From: Streptomyces sp. NBC_00659
Lineage (GTDB): Bacteria; Actinomycetota; Actinomycetes; Streptomycetales; Streptomycetaceae
Assembly: GCF_036226925.1 (NCBI RefSeq)
Contig: NZ_CP109031.1
Span: 3,038,001 to 3,102,000, forward strand
Reading direction: 5' to 3'
Length of the DNA stretch: 64,000 bases
The notes beneath the pieces are model-generated. The model saw only the letters and a list, made by a program, of their open reading frames with translations, did no database searches and was not told the DNA's origin. The position numbers and the translations under genes were made by a program. Shown piece by piece: positions 36,077 to 44,989 of the stretch. Each line of letters starts with the position of its first letter. The first letter of the stretch is position 1.

Positions 36077-37396
36077 ATGACGGACACCCCGGACAGCACG
36101 AACGCCACGGACGGCACGGACGGCGCCTGCCCCGTCGGGCCCGCCCGCGCCGGCTCCGCGCCCAGCCGACGTTCCCTGATCGGCTGGGGCGGTGCCGGGC
36201 TCGCCCTCGGTGCCGCCGCGGCCGGCGGTGCCGTCGCGATGACCCGCGTCGGCAACGACGTCGATCCGGCCGGCGCCGACATCGGTGCCGGCATCCCCTT
36301 CCACGGCCCGCATCAGGCCGGCATCGCGACAGCGGTGCAGGACCGGCTGCACTTCGCCGCGTTCGACGTGAAGACGGACGACCGCGCCGAGTTCGTCCAG
36401 CTCCTCAAGGACTGGACGCAGGCCGCCGCCCGGATGACCGCCGGACACGCGGTCGGCGAGGGCGCCTACGGCGGTCTGGCCGAGGCGCCGCCGGACGACA
36501 CCGGTGAGGCGCTGGGGCTCAAGCCGTCCCGGCTGACGCTGACCATCGGCTTCGGTCCGTCGCTGTTCGGGAAGTTCGATCTGGCGGACCGGCGGCCTGA
36601 GGCGCTCGTCGATCTTCCGGCGTTCTCGGGCGACAACCTGGACAAGGCGCGCAGCGACGGCGACCTGTGCATCCAGGCCTGCGCGGACGACCCGCAGGTG
36701 GCGGTGCACGCCATCCGCAACCTGGCCCGCATCGGCTTCGGCAAGGTCGCCATCCGCTGGTCGCAGCTCGGCTTCGGCAAGACGTCGTCCACGACCCCGG
36801 ACGCGCAGACCCCGCGCAACCTGATGGGCTTCAAGGACGGCACCCGCAACATCGCGGGCACCGAGACCGGGCGGCTGCAGAAGTTCGTGTGGGCCGACGA
36901 GAAGGACAACGGTCCGGACTCCGCCTGGATGACCGGCGGTTCCTACCTCGTCGCCCGGCGCATCCGGATGAACATCGAGACCTGGGACCGTACCTCGCTC
37001 CAGGAGCAGGAGGACATCTTCGGCCGCGACAAGGGCGAGGGCGCCCCCGTCGGCAAGGCCAAGGAGCACGACAAGCCGTTCCTGAAGGCGATGAAGCCCG
37101 ACGCGCACGTCCGGCTCGCCCACCCCGACTCCAACGACGGGGTGACGATCCTGCGCCGCGGCTACTCCTTCACGGACGGCACGGACGGTCTCGGCCGCCT
37201 CGAAGCGGGCCTGTTCTTCCTCGCCTACCAGCGGGACGTGCGCAAGGGGTTCATCCCCCTCCAGCGCAACCTGTCGCGCTCCGACGCGCTCAACGAGTAC
37301 ATCCAGCACGTGAGTTCGGCGGTCTTCGCCGTTCCGCCCGGCGTCCGGGACAAGGACGACTGGTGGGGCCGGGCGCTGTTCTCCAAGGAGGCGTGA
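36077..37396 (+). CDS. efeB: Deferrochelatase / DyP-type peroxidase EfeB
   Basis: 439 residues. A twin-arginine signal (PSRRSLIGWGGAGLALG) indicates that it is exported folded with heme. DyP signature GFKDGTRN (GxxDG), heme-ligand histidine region DAHVRLAHP and the C-terminal GLFFLAYQRD. It can take iron from heme without breaking the porphyrin ring and has peroxidase activity. It lies 10 bp after efeO with AGGAG before the ATG, and 2 bp before efeU. Confidence 0.95.
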   Translation: MTDTPDSTNATDGTDGACPVGPARAGSAPSRRSLIGWGGAGLALGAAAAGGAVAMTRVGNDVDPAGADIGAGIPFHGPHQAGIATAVQDRLHFAAFDVKTDDRAEFVQLLKDWTQAAARMTAGHAVGEGAYGGLAEAPPDDTGEALGLKPSRLTLTIGFGPSLFGKFDLADRRPEALVDLPAFSGDNLDKARSDGDLCIQACADDPQVAVHAIRNLARIGFGKVAIRWSQLGFGKTSSTTPDAQTPRNLMGFKDGTRNIAGTETGRLQKFVWADEKDNGPDSAWMTGGSYLVARRIRMNIETWDRTSLQEQEDIFGRDKGEGAPVGKAKEHDKPFLKAMKPDAHVRLAHPDSNDGVTILRRGYSFTDGTDGLGRLEAGLFFLAYQRDVRKGFIPLQRNLSRSDALNEYIQHVSSAVFAVPPGVRDKDDWWGRALFSKEA

Positions 37397-37398
37397 CC

Positions 37399-38274
37399 GT
37401 GTTCAGCAACTACCTGATCGGACTCCGCGAGGGCCTGGAGGCCAGCCTCGTCGTCTGCATCCTCATCGCCTACCTGGTGAAGACGGAGCGCAGGGACGCC
37501 CTGAAGCCGATCTGGATCGGCATCGGCGTCGCGATCACCGTGGCGCTCGGTTTCGGCTGCGCCCTGGAGTTCGGCTCCCAGGAGATGACGTTCCAGGCCC
37601 AGGAGCTGCTCGGCGGTTCGCTGTCGATCCTCGCCGTGGGCCTGGTGACGTGGATGGTCTTCTGGATGCGGCGCACCGCCCGGCACCTGAAGTCCGAGCT
37701 GCACGGCAGGCTGGACGCGGCGCTCGCCATGGGAACGGGCGCTCTGGTCGCGACCGCGTTCCTGGCGGTCGGCCGGGAGGGCCTGGAGACGGCCCTGTTC
37801 GTGTGGGCGTCGGTGCACGCGGCCAGCGACGGCACGCCCCGCCCGCTGATCGGCGTGGCGCTGGGCCTGGCCACCGCGGTCCTGCTCGGCTGGCTGTTCT
37901 ACCGCGGCGCGCTGAGGATCAACCTCGCCAAGTTCTTCACCTGGACCGGCGGCATGCTGGTCGTCGTCGCCGCGGGCGTGCTCGCGTACGGCGTCCACGA
38001 CCTCCAGGAGGCCGACTTCGTCCCGGGACTGACGAACCTGGCCTTCGACATCAGCGGAACGATCGACCCGTCGAGCTGGTACGGCACCCTGCTGAAGGGC
38101 GTCTTCAACTTCCAGCCCGACCCGACCGTCCTTCAGGTCACGGTGTGGGCGCTGTACTTGGTGCCGACGCTCACGATCTTCTTCGCCCCGGTAGGGTTCG
38201 CCTCCGGGAAGAAGAAGGTGAAGGCACCTGATGAGCAGGGATCGCACGGGTCGCAGCCCTCGAAGGCCTCTTAG
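37399..38274 (+). CDS. efeU: Iron permease EfeU (FTR1 family)
   Basis: 291 residues, seven membrane helices. Two REGLE motifs (LREGLEASL near the N-terminus and GREGLETAL in the middle) bind ferric iron in the FTR1 family. AAGGAGG ends six bases before the GTG giving VFSNYLIGL; a GTG six bases earlier overlaps the efeB stop and is an alternative. Transports iron delivered by EfeO. Confidence 0.94.
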   Translation: MFSNYLIGLREGLEASLVVCILIAYLVKTERRDALKPIWIGIGVAITVALGFGCALEFGSQEMTFQAQELLGGSLSILAVGLVTWMVFWMRRTARHLKSELHGRLDAALAMGTGALVATAFLAVGREGLETALFVWASVHAASDGTPRPLIGVALGLATAVLLGWLFYRGALRINLAKFFTWTGGMLVVVAAGVLAYGVHDLQEADFVPGLTNLAFDISGTIDPSSWYGTLLKGVFNFQPDPTVLQVTVWALYLVPTLTIFFAPVGFASGKKKVKAPDEQGSHGSQPSKAS

Positions 38275-39253
38275 TCTCCGTCGTTTCGGCCGTCTCGCCC
38301 TGGCGGCGACGACGGTGACCGCGCTGTGGGCGACGGCGAGCGGCTGCGTGGTGGTGCACGGCGAACGAGAGGTCGTGCCGGCCACGACCCGCGCCGAAGC
38401 CGCCCGCGCGCTGGAGGACTTCACCGCCGCCTACAACAAGGCGGACGCGACGTACGACCGTTCGAAGGACGCGGACCGGGTGACCGGTCCGCTCGCGGAC
38501 ATCGACGGCGCGAAGCTGAAGGCCGGACACATCGGCAGACCGGGCGGGAATCCCACGCATTCGCCGCTGGAGTTCGACGACGCCGAGTTCTCGATCCCCG
38601 CGAAGGCGGGCTGGCCCCGCTGGTTCGTGGCGGACGCGACCGCCAACAAGGGCGTACCGGGCAGTCGCTGGCTGCTCGTCTTCACCCGGGACGACGCCCG
38701 CGAACTGTGGCAGGCCTCGTATCTGACGGTCCTCGGGGCCGGTGACGTACCGGAGTTCGCGAAGGACGAGAGCGGGTGGGCGCAGCCCGTCGCCGCCGAC
38801 GACGCGGCGCTCGCGGTCGAGCCGCGCAAGCTCGGGCAGTCGTACGCGACCTATCTCAGGACCGGCGGCGACACCTTCGCCACCGGCGTCCACACCTCGC
38901 AGTGGCGGACCCAGCGCGAGAAGTTCGCCAGCCGGCCCGGACTCGCCCGGCAGTACATCGACCAGCCGCTGACCTCGGGCGACTACGCGCCGGTGGGGCT
39001 GCGCACCGCGGACGGCGGGGCGCTGGTGTTCTTCGCCACGCACCGCTTCGAGAAGGAGACCGCCGCCGCGGGCACCGCGATCCCGGCCCCCGGCGCGGAG
39101 GTGCGGGCCCTGACCAAGGGTGAGATCAACCAGTCCCTGACCCTGGAGTTCGTCTCCAACCAGGTCGTCATCGACCCGTTGAAGGGCTCGGGCCGAGGGC
39201 AGGTGTCCGTCCTCGGACGGGTCGAGGGGCTGACGGGCGCCAAGGGCGAGTAG
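38231..39253 (+). CDS. Putative lipoprotein of unknown function
   Basis: 340 residues. Basic N-terminus, hydrophobic segment and ASGC lipobox (cysteine near 39). The mature protein has no motif I recognise; it contains repeated aromatic and Asp-rich segments (EFDDAEFSIPAKAGWPRWFVAD, shortened here as DDAEFSIPAKAGWPRW). The ATG lies inside the end of efeU, an overlap of 44 bp in another frame, so it is probably translated with the efe operon. A role in iron uptake is only suggested by position. Confidence 0.8.
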   Translation: MSRDRTGRSPRRPLSLRRFGRLALAATTVTALWATASGCVVVHGEREVVPATTRAEAARALEDFTAAYNKADATYDRSKDADRVTGPLADIDGAKLKAGHIGRPGGNPTHSPLEFDDAEFSIPAKAGWPRWFVADATANKGVPGSRWLLVFTRDDARELWQASYLTVLGAGDVPEFAKDESGWAQPVAADDAALAVEPRKLGQSYATYLRTGGDTFATGVHTSQWRTQREKFASRPGLARQYIDQPLTSGDYAPVGLRTADGGALVFFATHRFEKETAAAGTAIPAPGAEVRALTKGEINQSLTLEFVSNQVVIDPLKGSGRGQVSVLGRVEGLTGAKGE

Positions 39254-39284
39254 CCCGGGGCCGGTCCCCCGCCCGGGCCGGGGC

Positions 39285-40019
39285 TCAGCCCCGGTGGGGC
39301 CAGGCGGCGAGCCGGTCCGCGCCGTTCGCCCCGGCGTAGCGGGCGCATTCGTCGGTCAGGATCTCCAGGAGCGTGAGCGGGTCCGGCAGCGGATGCTCGG
39401 GGCCGCGCACCCAGTCGACGCCCAGACCACCGGGGAGCTGGGCCGGCGGCACGAGGACGTACGAGCCGCGGCAGTGCCAGCGCAGGCCGGGGTGTTCGTC
39501 CATCGTCTCGGGGTGGCAGTCCAGCTCGCAGGGCCACCACTCGTCCTCGTCCTCGGGCGTACCGCGGGTGAGGGTGAAGAAGAGCATGCGGCCGTCGCCG
39601 GTCTCCGCGACGGGCCCGACCTCGATGCCGGAGGCGAGCAGGCGCTCCAGCGCCTCGCGCCCGGCGTCCAGCGGCACGTCCAGGACGTCGTGCACCATGC
39701 CGGTCGCGGTGATGAAGTTCGCCTTCGGCTGGTGCCGGGCCCAGCGCTCGATCTGCGCGCGGTCGGTGGTCGACTGCGTCTGCCAGGCGAAGGAGACGGG
39801 GTGGCGCGCGGGGGTGGGACAGCCGACGCGGTCACAGGAACAGCGGTAGCCGGAGGGGTACGCGGCCTGCGCGAGCGGCAGCCCCGCGGCGGCGGCGGCG
39901 AGCAGCAGGGCCTCACGGCCGTCGGCGGACATCTGCGCCGGGGCTTTGGGCCGGCGTCCGCGCAGCCACTTCGAGATCCTGCCCCGCGTGCCGGAGCGGT
40001 GACCGAACTCCGCGCTCAT
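39285..40019 (-). CDS. Bifunctional primase/polymerase N-terminal domain-like protein
   Basis: 244 residues. Resembles the primase-polymerase (AEP) N-terminal domain seen in many actinobacterial chromosomes as a stand-alone protein: GYRCSCDRVGCPTPARHPVSF, then TTDRAQIERWARHQPKANFITATG and DVLDVPLDAG with paired aspartates. No helicase or primase C-terminal domain follows, so activity is uncertain. A cysteine-rich segment (CSCDRVGC) could bind zinc. Confidence 0.82.
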   Translation of the reverse strand: MSAEFGHRSGTRGRISKWLRGRRPKAPAQMSADGREALLLAAAAAGLPLAQAAYPSGYRCSCDRVGCPTPARHPVSFAWQTQSTTDRAQIERWARHQPKANFITATGMVHDVLDVPLDAGREALERLLASGIEVGPVAETGDGRMLFFTLTRGTPEDEDEWWPCELDCHPETMDEHPGLRWHCRGSYVLVPPAQLPGGLGVDWVRGPEHPLPDPLTLLEILTDECARYAGANGADRLAAWPHRG

Positions 40020-40423
40020 CTATCCCCTCGCCTCGCCGTAGTGCGACTCGTCCTTGCCCCATCGTCCCACCATCCTGAGCTCCGGGTGGCCGGAGCAGAC
40101 AACCGGGGTAGGTGGGGCGATGCGTCCACCAGGCCCCGATCGAGTGTTATTGCATGATTAGTGGCGATTTCATGGGTTCCGGGCAGGGGGCCGGCCCGTG
40201 CGGGGTGTAGTCGACCGGCGCGCCCGTGTAGTCGTACGAGACCGACGCCACTCGGGCGGGACCGGGCGGCGTGGGCCCGGTGACGCGGGAGGCGGGGTCC
40301 GGGCGCCGTGGGGCGGATCGGGGGAACCCCGCCCGTACGCCTCCCGCACGCCTCCCGCTCCCGGGGCCGGGCGCACCGCACCATGAGCATCAACTGCCCC
40401 TGCGGTTGCGTAAGGAGCCCTCC
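40020..40423. other. Spacer between primase-like gene and DDAH gene
   Basis: 404 bp. An AT-rich island at 40144-40172 (TTATTGCATGATTAGTGGCG) stands out in GC-rich surroundings and may be a promoter or regulator site, loosely like an arginine box. An ATG at 40383 opens a Cys-rich run MSINCPCGCVRSPPC that overlaps the DDAH start; I do not call it a gene. Confidence 0.35.
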
Positions 40424-41248
40424 TTGCACCCTCTTCGCCGCGCCACGCCCCGGCGCTACCTCATGTGCCCACCGGTGCACTTCGACGTCACGTACGCGAT
40501 CAATCCGTGGATGAACCCCGCCAAGCCGGTCGACGTGCCGCTCGCCCTCGCCCAGTGGGAGGACCTCCGGGACCGCTACCGCTCTCTCGGCCACTCGGTC
40601 GAGGAACTCGCCCCCCGCCCGGGTCTGCCGGACATGGTCTTCGCGGCGAACGGCGCGACGGTCGTGGACGGGCGGGTGCTGGGTGCCCGGTTCGCCTACC
40701 CGCAGCGCGAGGCGGAGGCTGCGGCGCATCTGGAGTGGTTCCGTGCCCGCGGGTACGGGCGGATCCGCGAGCCGGAGCACGTCAACGAGGGAGAGGGCGA
40801 CTTCGTCGTCACGGGGTCGTACCTGCTCGCGGGCCGGGGCTTTCGCGCGAGCCCGCTCTCGCACGGGGAGGCACAGGAGTTCCTCGGCCGCCCGGTGATC
40901 GGCCTGGACCTGGTCGACCCCCGTTACTACCACCTGGACACGGCCCTCGCCGTCCTCGACGACGGCACCGACGAGATCATGTACCACCCGCCGGCCTTCT
41001 CCCCCGGCAGCCGCGAGGTCCTGCGCCGGCTGTTCCCGGAGGCGCTGACCGCCACACCGGAGGACGCCGCCGCGATGGGCCTCAACGCGGTCTCGGACGG
41101 ACTGCACGTGCTGCTGCCGCAGGAGGCGACGGGCCTCTTCGACCCGCTCCGGGAACGCGGGTTCGTTCCCGTCGGCGTCGATCTCGGCGAGCTCCTCAAG
41201 GGCGGCGGAAGCGTGAAGTGCTGCACCCAGGAACTGCGGGGCACCTAG
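40424..41248 (+). CDS. ddaH: Amidinotransferase / dimethylargininase (DDAH) family protein
   Basis: 274 residues from a TTG with AAGGAG six bases ahead; an ATG at 40463 (MCPPVHFDVTYA) is the alternative. Pentein-fold motifs: FDVTYAINPWM, DMVFAANGA, EGEGDF, the His in LNAVSDGLHV and the nucleophilic cysteine in SVKCCTQEL. The family hydrolyses dimethylarginine or arginine-like substrates to citrulline. Which substrate applies cannot be told from sequence. The gene ends within the CTAG shared with the convergent rsm22 stop. Confidence 0.86.
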   Translation: MHPLRRATPRRYLMCPPVHFDVTYAINPWMNPAKPVDVPLALAQWEDLRDRYRSLGHSVEELAPRPGLPDMVFAANGATVVDGRVLGARFAYPQREAEAAAHLEWFRARGYGRIREPEHVNEGEGDFVVTGSYLLAGRGFRASPLSHGEAQEFLGRPVIGLDLVDPRYYHLDTALAVLDDGTDEIMYHPPAFSPGSREVLRRLFPEALTATPEDAAAMGLNAVSDGLHVLLPQEATGLFDPLRERGFVPVGVDLGELLKGGGSVKCCTQELRGT

Positions 41249-42240
41249 GAGGCGTCCCCGGGCGGCGGCCAGGCGTCGCCCCACTCGGCGTCGCGGGCCG
41301 CCTTGTACAGCGGTCCGTGGCGCTTGGTCACCGTCTCCCGGCGCAGCGCCTCGTCCGGCCCGCACAGGTCGAGCAGGACCTGCCCCTTGCGGATCTGCGG
41401 CTTGCGCACGACGCGCGAGGGCGCCGGGGCGGGCTCGAAGCGAGTCGCGGCGACGTAGCTGAACTTCTCGTCCTCGTACGGCAGGGAGCCGCCCTTGACC
41501 TGGCGGTGCAGGGAGGAACGGGCGACCCGCGCGGAGAAGTGGCACCAGTCCTCGCCCGGGACGATGGGGCAGGTGGCGCTGTGCGGGCAGGGGGCGGCGA
41601 CGTGGAAGCCGGCGCCGATCAGGCGCTCGCGCGCGGCGAGGACCCGGGTGTAGCCGTCGGGGGTGCCGGGCTCGATGATCACTACCGCCCGGGCGGCGCT
41701 CGCGGCGGCGTCCACGACCGAGGCGCGGTCGTCCTCGGTGAGCTCGCCGAGGACGTACGAGACGGTGACGAGATCAGTGCTCTCGATGGTGAGCGCCGCT
41801 CCGATACGAGAGCGCTGCCACGCGGCGCCTTCCAGTTCCGGGTTGGCGGCGGCGATCTCCCGGCCGAGCGCGAGGGCCGGTTCGGCCCAGTCGAGCACCG
41901 TCACCGGGCGGACGCCGTCCCAGGTCGCGTTCACCGCCCAGGTGGCCGCGCCCGTGCCGCCGCCGACGTCCACATGACTCCCGGGCGTCCAGCCGGGCAC
42001 CGCGTCCGCGAACGCCTCCAGCGCCGCGCACACCGCCTCGAACGTCGCGGGCATCCGGTACGCGGCGTAGGCGGCCACGTCCGAGCGGTCCCGCAGGATC
42101 GGTGTGTGGGTCGGGGTGGTCCCCCGGTAGTTCGCGATCAGCCGCTCGACCGCCTGCGCAGCGGCCTTGGGCGGCAGACCGTCGAGCAGTCCGGCGAGGG
42201 CGCTGCGCAGGGTGTCGGCGGGGGGTACGGGGGCGTTCAC
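41245..42240 (-). CDS. Rsm22-like small ribosomal subunit methyltransferase
   Basis: 331 residues from a GTG start. SAM-dependent fold with HVDVGGGTGAATWA and the downstream VSYVLGEL; then a cysteine cluster CPHSATCP and DWCHF like that of mitochondrial Rsm22/METTL17, where it holds an Fe-S cluster. Thought to act in small-subunit ribosome assembly. It is convergent with ddaH, the two stop codons sharing the bases CTAG. Confidence 0.88.
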   Translation of the reverse strand: MNAPVPPADTLRSALAGLLDGLPPKAAAQAVERLIANYRGTTPTHTPILRDRSDVAAYAAYRMPATFEAVCAALEAFADAVPGWTPGSHVDVGGGTGAATWAVNATWDGVRPVTVLDWAEPALALGREIAAANPELEGAAWQRSRIGAALTIESTDLVTVSYVLGELTEDDRASVVDAAASAARAVVIIEPGTPDGYTRVLAARERLIGAGFHVAAPCPHSATCPIVPGEDWCHFSARVARSSLHRQVKGGSLPYEDEKFSYVAATRFEPAPAPSRVVRKPQIRKGQVLLDLCGPDEALRRETVTKRHGPLYKAARDAEWGDAWPPPGDAS

Positions 42241-42270
42241 GGCCCGATTCTCTCAGGTGCCGCGCATCCC

Positions 42271-42374
42271 CCCGTACCGGCCAGCGGTCTCTTGGAGGCG
42301 GGCGCCCCGTACCGGCGGCCGTCTCTCGGAGGCGGCGCTCCCGTACCGGCCCGGGGTCTCGGAGGCGGGCGCCC
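42271..42374. repeat. Three imperfect 34-35 bp direct repeats
   Basis: Units begin with CCCGTACCGG at 42271, 42306 and 42340 and share GGTCTC and GGAGGCGG. They fill the spacer between rsm22 and the end of the serine hydrolase gene. Confidence 0.8.
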
Positions 42375-42394
42375 CCGACCCGCCGGGCGCCCGC

Positions 42395-43525
42395 TCAGGT
42401 CCCGCGCACCGCCCGCCGCAGCCGGGTGGCCGCCGCCGCCCGGGGCGCGTTGTCCGCCGGGCGGCGCCGGGGGTGGACCGTGTTGGCGAGCAGGACGAGG
42501 AACGTGTCCGTCGCCGGGTCCAGGACCAGGGAGGTGCCGGTGAACCCGGTGTGGCCGGCCGCGCCGTGGCCCGCGAGGGTGCCCATGAACCAGCGCTGGT
42601 CGAGGGCGAATCCGAGGCCGGGCGGGGTGAGGAGGAGTTCGACGAAGTCGGGGCCGAGGATGCGGGCGGGGCCGTACGAACCGCCCGCGAGCAGGGTGCG
42701 GCAGAACACGGCCAGATCGCGCGCGGTGGAGAACAGACCCGCGTGCCCGGCGACCCCGCCGAGCGCCCAGGCGTTCTCGTCGTGCACCACACCCCGCAGC
42801 ATGCCCCGGTCCGCCTTGGCCCAGGGCCGCCGCTGGTCCTCCGTGGCCGCCGCGCCGGGGCAGGGTCCGAAGGCGGTGGCGTTCATCCCGAGCGGGCGCG
42901 TGATGCCGTCCCGGACGAGGACGTCGAGCCCCCGGCCGGTGACGCGTTCCAGGACGAACTGGAGCAGGAGGAGGTTGATGTCGGAGTACCGGTACTCGCC
43001 CGGCTTCGACGAGGGTGCCTCGGCCTGCAGCAGCGCCAGCCGTGCCGTGTCGTCCGGGCAGTCGTACAGCGGGAGTTCGGGGCGCAGCCCGGAGGTGTGG
43101 GTGAGCAGCTGCCGTACGGTGATGCCGTGCTCGCGGGCCGCGCGGAACTCCGGCAGGTACGCGCCGACGCGCGCCTCGATGCCCAGCGTGCCGCGCTCCA
43201 GCTGCTGCACCGCGGCGACCGCCGTGAACAGCTTGGTGAGGGAGGCCAGGTCGAAGGGCGTGTGCACGGTCATCGGCACCCGTGCGTGCGGCGGCAGCTC
43301 GACCCCGGTGTCCTTGTCCTCGTCGTGGGCCGTGTAGCGGACCGCCCAGCCCGCCGCCTCCTCGACGGCGATGACCGGGCCGCGCCCCGCGACCACCACG
43401 ACGCCCGCCGCCCACGGGTCGTCCCCGCGGGTGAGGGCACGGACCTCGTGGACGAGCCCGCGCAGTTCACCGGCGTCGAGTCCGGCGCGTTCCGGCGTGC
43501 CGTTCCGCAGTCGTGGTGCGCTCAG
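42395..43525 (-). CDS. Serine hydrolase, class C beta-lactamase/esterase family
   Basis: 376 residues. SxxK nucleophile motif S95-LTK98, Y180-SDIN (the YxN equivalent), and HTGFTG near the C-terminus as the third motif. No signal peptide, so it probably acts in the cytoplasm as an esterase or peptidase rather than in resistance. No ATG or GTG stands near the conserved start; a CTG overlapping the stop of the upstream MFS gene (CTGA) is the best start, with a GTG 51 bp upstream as alternative. Confidence 0.85.
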   Translation of the reverse strand: MSAPRLRNGTPERAGLDAGELRGLVHEVRALTRGDDPWAAGVVVVAGRGPVIAVEEAAGWAVRYTAHDEDKDTGVELPPHARVPMTVHTPFDLASLTKLFTAVAAVQQLERGTLGIEARVGAYLPEFRAAREHGITVRQLLTHTSGLRPELPLYDCPDDTARLALLQAEAPSSKPGEYRYSDINLLLLQFVLERVTGRGLDVLVRDGITRPLGMNATAFGPCPGAAATEDQRRPWAKADRGMLRGVVHDENAWALGGVAGHAGLFSTARDLAVFCRTLLAGGSYGPARILGPDFVELLLTPPGLGFALDQRWFMGTLAGHGAAGHTGFTGTSLVLDPATDTFLVLLANTVHPRRRPADNAPRAAAATRLRRAVRGT

Positions 43526-44910
43526 TTCTCCGCCCCTTTTCCGTTCGCAGTGCGTCCCGTCCGCCGGGGACGGCACAGTCCCACGAAGCAGCCGACGGCC
43601 ACCAGCGCGGCCACCAGCTGGACAACGGCCATCGGGACGGCGGTGTGCTCTCCCGCGACGCCGACGAGCGGTGAGGCGACCGCGCCGACGAGGAAGGAGG
43701 AGGTGCCGAGCAGCGCGGAGGCGGAACCGGCCGTGTGCCGTACGCGCATGAGGGCGAGCGTCTGTGTGTTGGGCAGGGCGAGGCCCATGGCGGACATCAG
43801 CACGAACAGCGCGGCGGCGACCGGGGCGAGCCCGACCCGCCCGAGGGCGCCGGTGGACATGAGCAGCAGCGCGGTCGCGGCGAGGACGACGAGGGCGAGG
43901 CCGGTGGCGAGGACCTTTTCCAGGGCGACCCGGCCGACCAGCAGTTTGCCGTTGATCTGCCCGGCGATCACGAGGCCGACGGAGTTCACGCCGAAGAGCA
44001 GGCTGAAGGTCTGCGGGGAGGCGCCGTACAGGTCCTGGATCACGAACGGGGAGGCCGAGATGTAGGCGAAGAGGGCCGCGAAGGTGAAGCCGCCCGCGAG
44101 CATGTACCCGGTGAAGACGCGGTCGGCGAGCAGCCGGCGCATGGCGCGCAGTGCCTCGCCGACGCCGCCGCCGTGCCGGTCCGCGGGTTCGAGGGTCTCG
44201 GGCAGTTTCGCCCAGACGAGGGCCGTCAGCCCGATGCCGACGGCGGTGAGGACCACGAACACGCCCCGCCAGTCGGTGAAGCGCAGGATCTGTCCGCCGA
44301 TGAGGGGCGCGACGACCGGGGCGACGCCGGAGATCAGCATGAGGGTGGAGAAGAAGCGGGCCATCGCCACGCCGTCGTACAGGTCGCGGACGATTGCGCG
44401 GGCGATCACTATCCCGGCCGCGCCGGCGAGCCCCTGGACGAGGCGGAAGGCGACGAGGAGGCCGATGCCGGGCGCGAGGGCGCACAGCGCGGTGGCGAGG
44501 ACGTAGACGGCGAGGCCCCCGAGCAGCGGGCGCCGGCGGCCCCACCTGTCGCTCATGGGCCCGACGACGAGCTGCCCGAGCGCCATGCCCGCGAGGCACG
44601 CGGTGAGCGTGAGCTGCACGGTGGCGGCCGGGGCGTGCAGGGAGCCGGTGACCTCCGGCAGCGAGGGGAGGTACATGTCCATCGCGAGTGGGGGTGTGGC
44701 GGTGAGCCCGCCGAGGACGAGGGTGACGAGGAGTCCGGTGCGGCGCGGACCGCGGGGTTCCGCGTGCGGTCGCGCCGAGGCGCCGGACCCGGCTCCGGCG
44801 GCCGGCGGTGACGCCTCGGCGACCGTCGGCGCGATGCCCGCGGTCCCTGCCTCGGGTATATGCCCTCGCGGGCTCTCCTGGTCCCGCGCGGTGCGGCCAC
44901 GCTCGGGCAT
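43522..44910 (-). CDS. MFS multidrug transporter, Bcr/CflA family
   Basis: 462 residues, twelve helices. The motif LGGLTATPPLAMDMYLPSLP at the first helix and LTLTACLAGMALGQLVVGPM / SDRWGRRRPL are typical of Bcr/CflA exporters (bicyclomycin, chloramphenicol). A 55-residue hydrophilic N-terminus precedes helix 1 and may be partly non-coding. Probably forms one transcription unit with the overlapping serine hydrolase gene. Confidence 0.92.
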   Translation of the reverse strand: MPERGRTARDQESPRGHIPEAGTAGIAPTVAEASPPAAGAGSGASARPHAEPRGPRRTGLLVTLVLGGLTATPPLAMDMYLPSLPEVTGSLHAPAATVQLTLTACLAGMALGQLVVGPMSDRWGRRRPLLGGLAVYVLATALCALAPGIGLLVAFRLVQGLAGAAGIVIARAIVRDLYDGVAMARFFSTLMLISGVAPVVAPLIGGQILRFTDWRGVFVVLTAVGIGLTALVWAKLPETLEPADRHGGGVGEALRAMRRLLADRVFTGYMLAGGFTFAALFAYISASPFVIQDLYGASPQTFSLLFGVNSVGLVIAGQINGKLLVGRVALEKVLATGLALVVLAATALLLMSTGALGRVGLAPVAAALFVLMSAMGLALPNTQTLALMRVRHTAGSASALLGTSSFLVGAVASPLVGVAGEHTAVPMAVVQLVAALVAVGCFVGLCRPRRTGRTANGKGAEN

Positions 44911-44989
44911 GTGCCCCCCTCTCGGAAAGATGCGGCCCCTATGCTCTCAGTTCGAGCAGCGAGTTCGGAGTACGGATCAAGGGGCGGGC

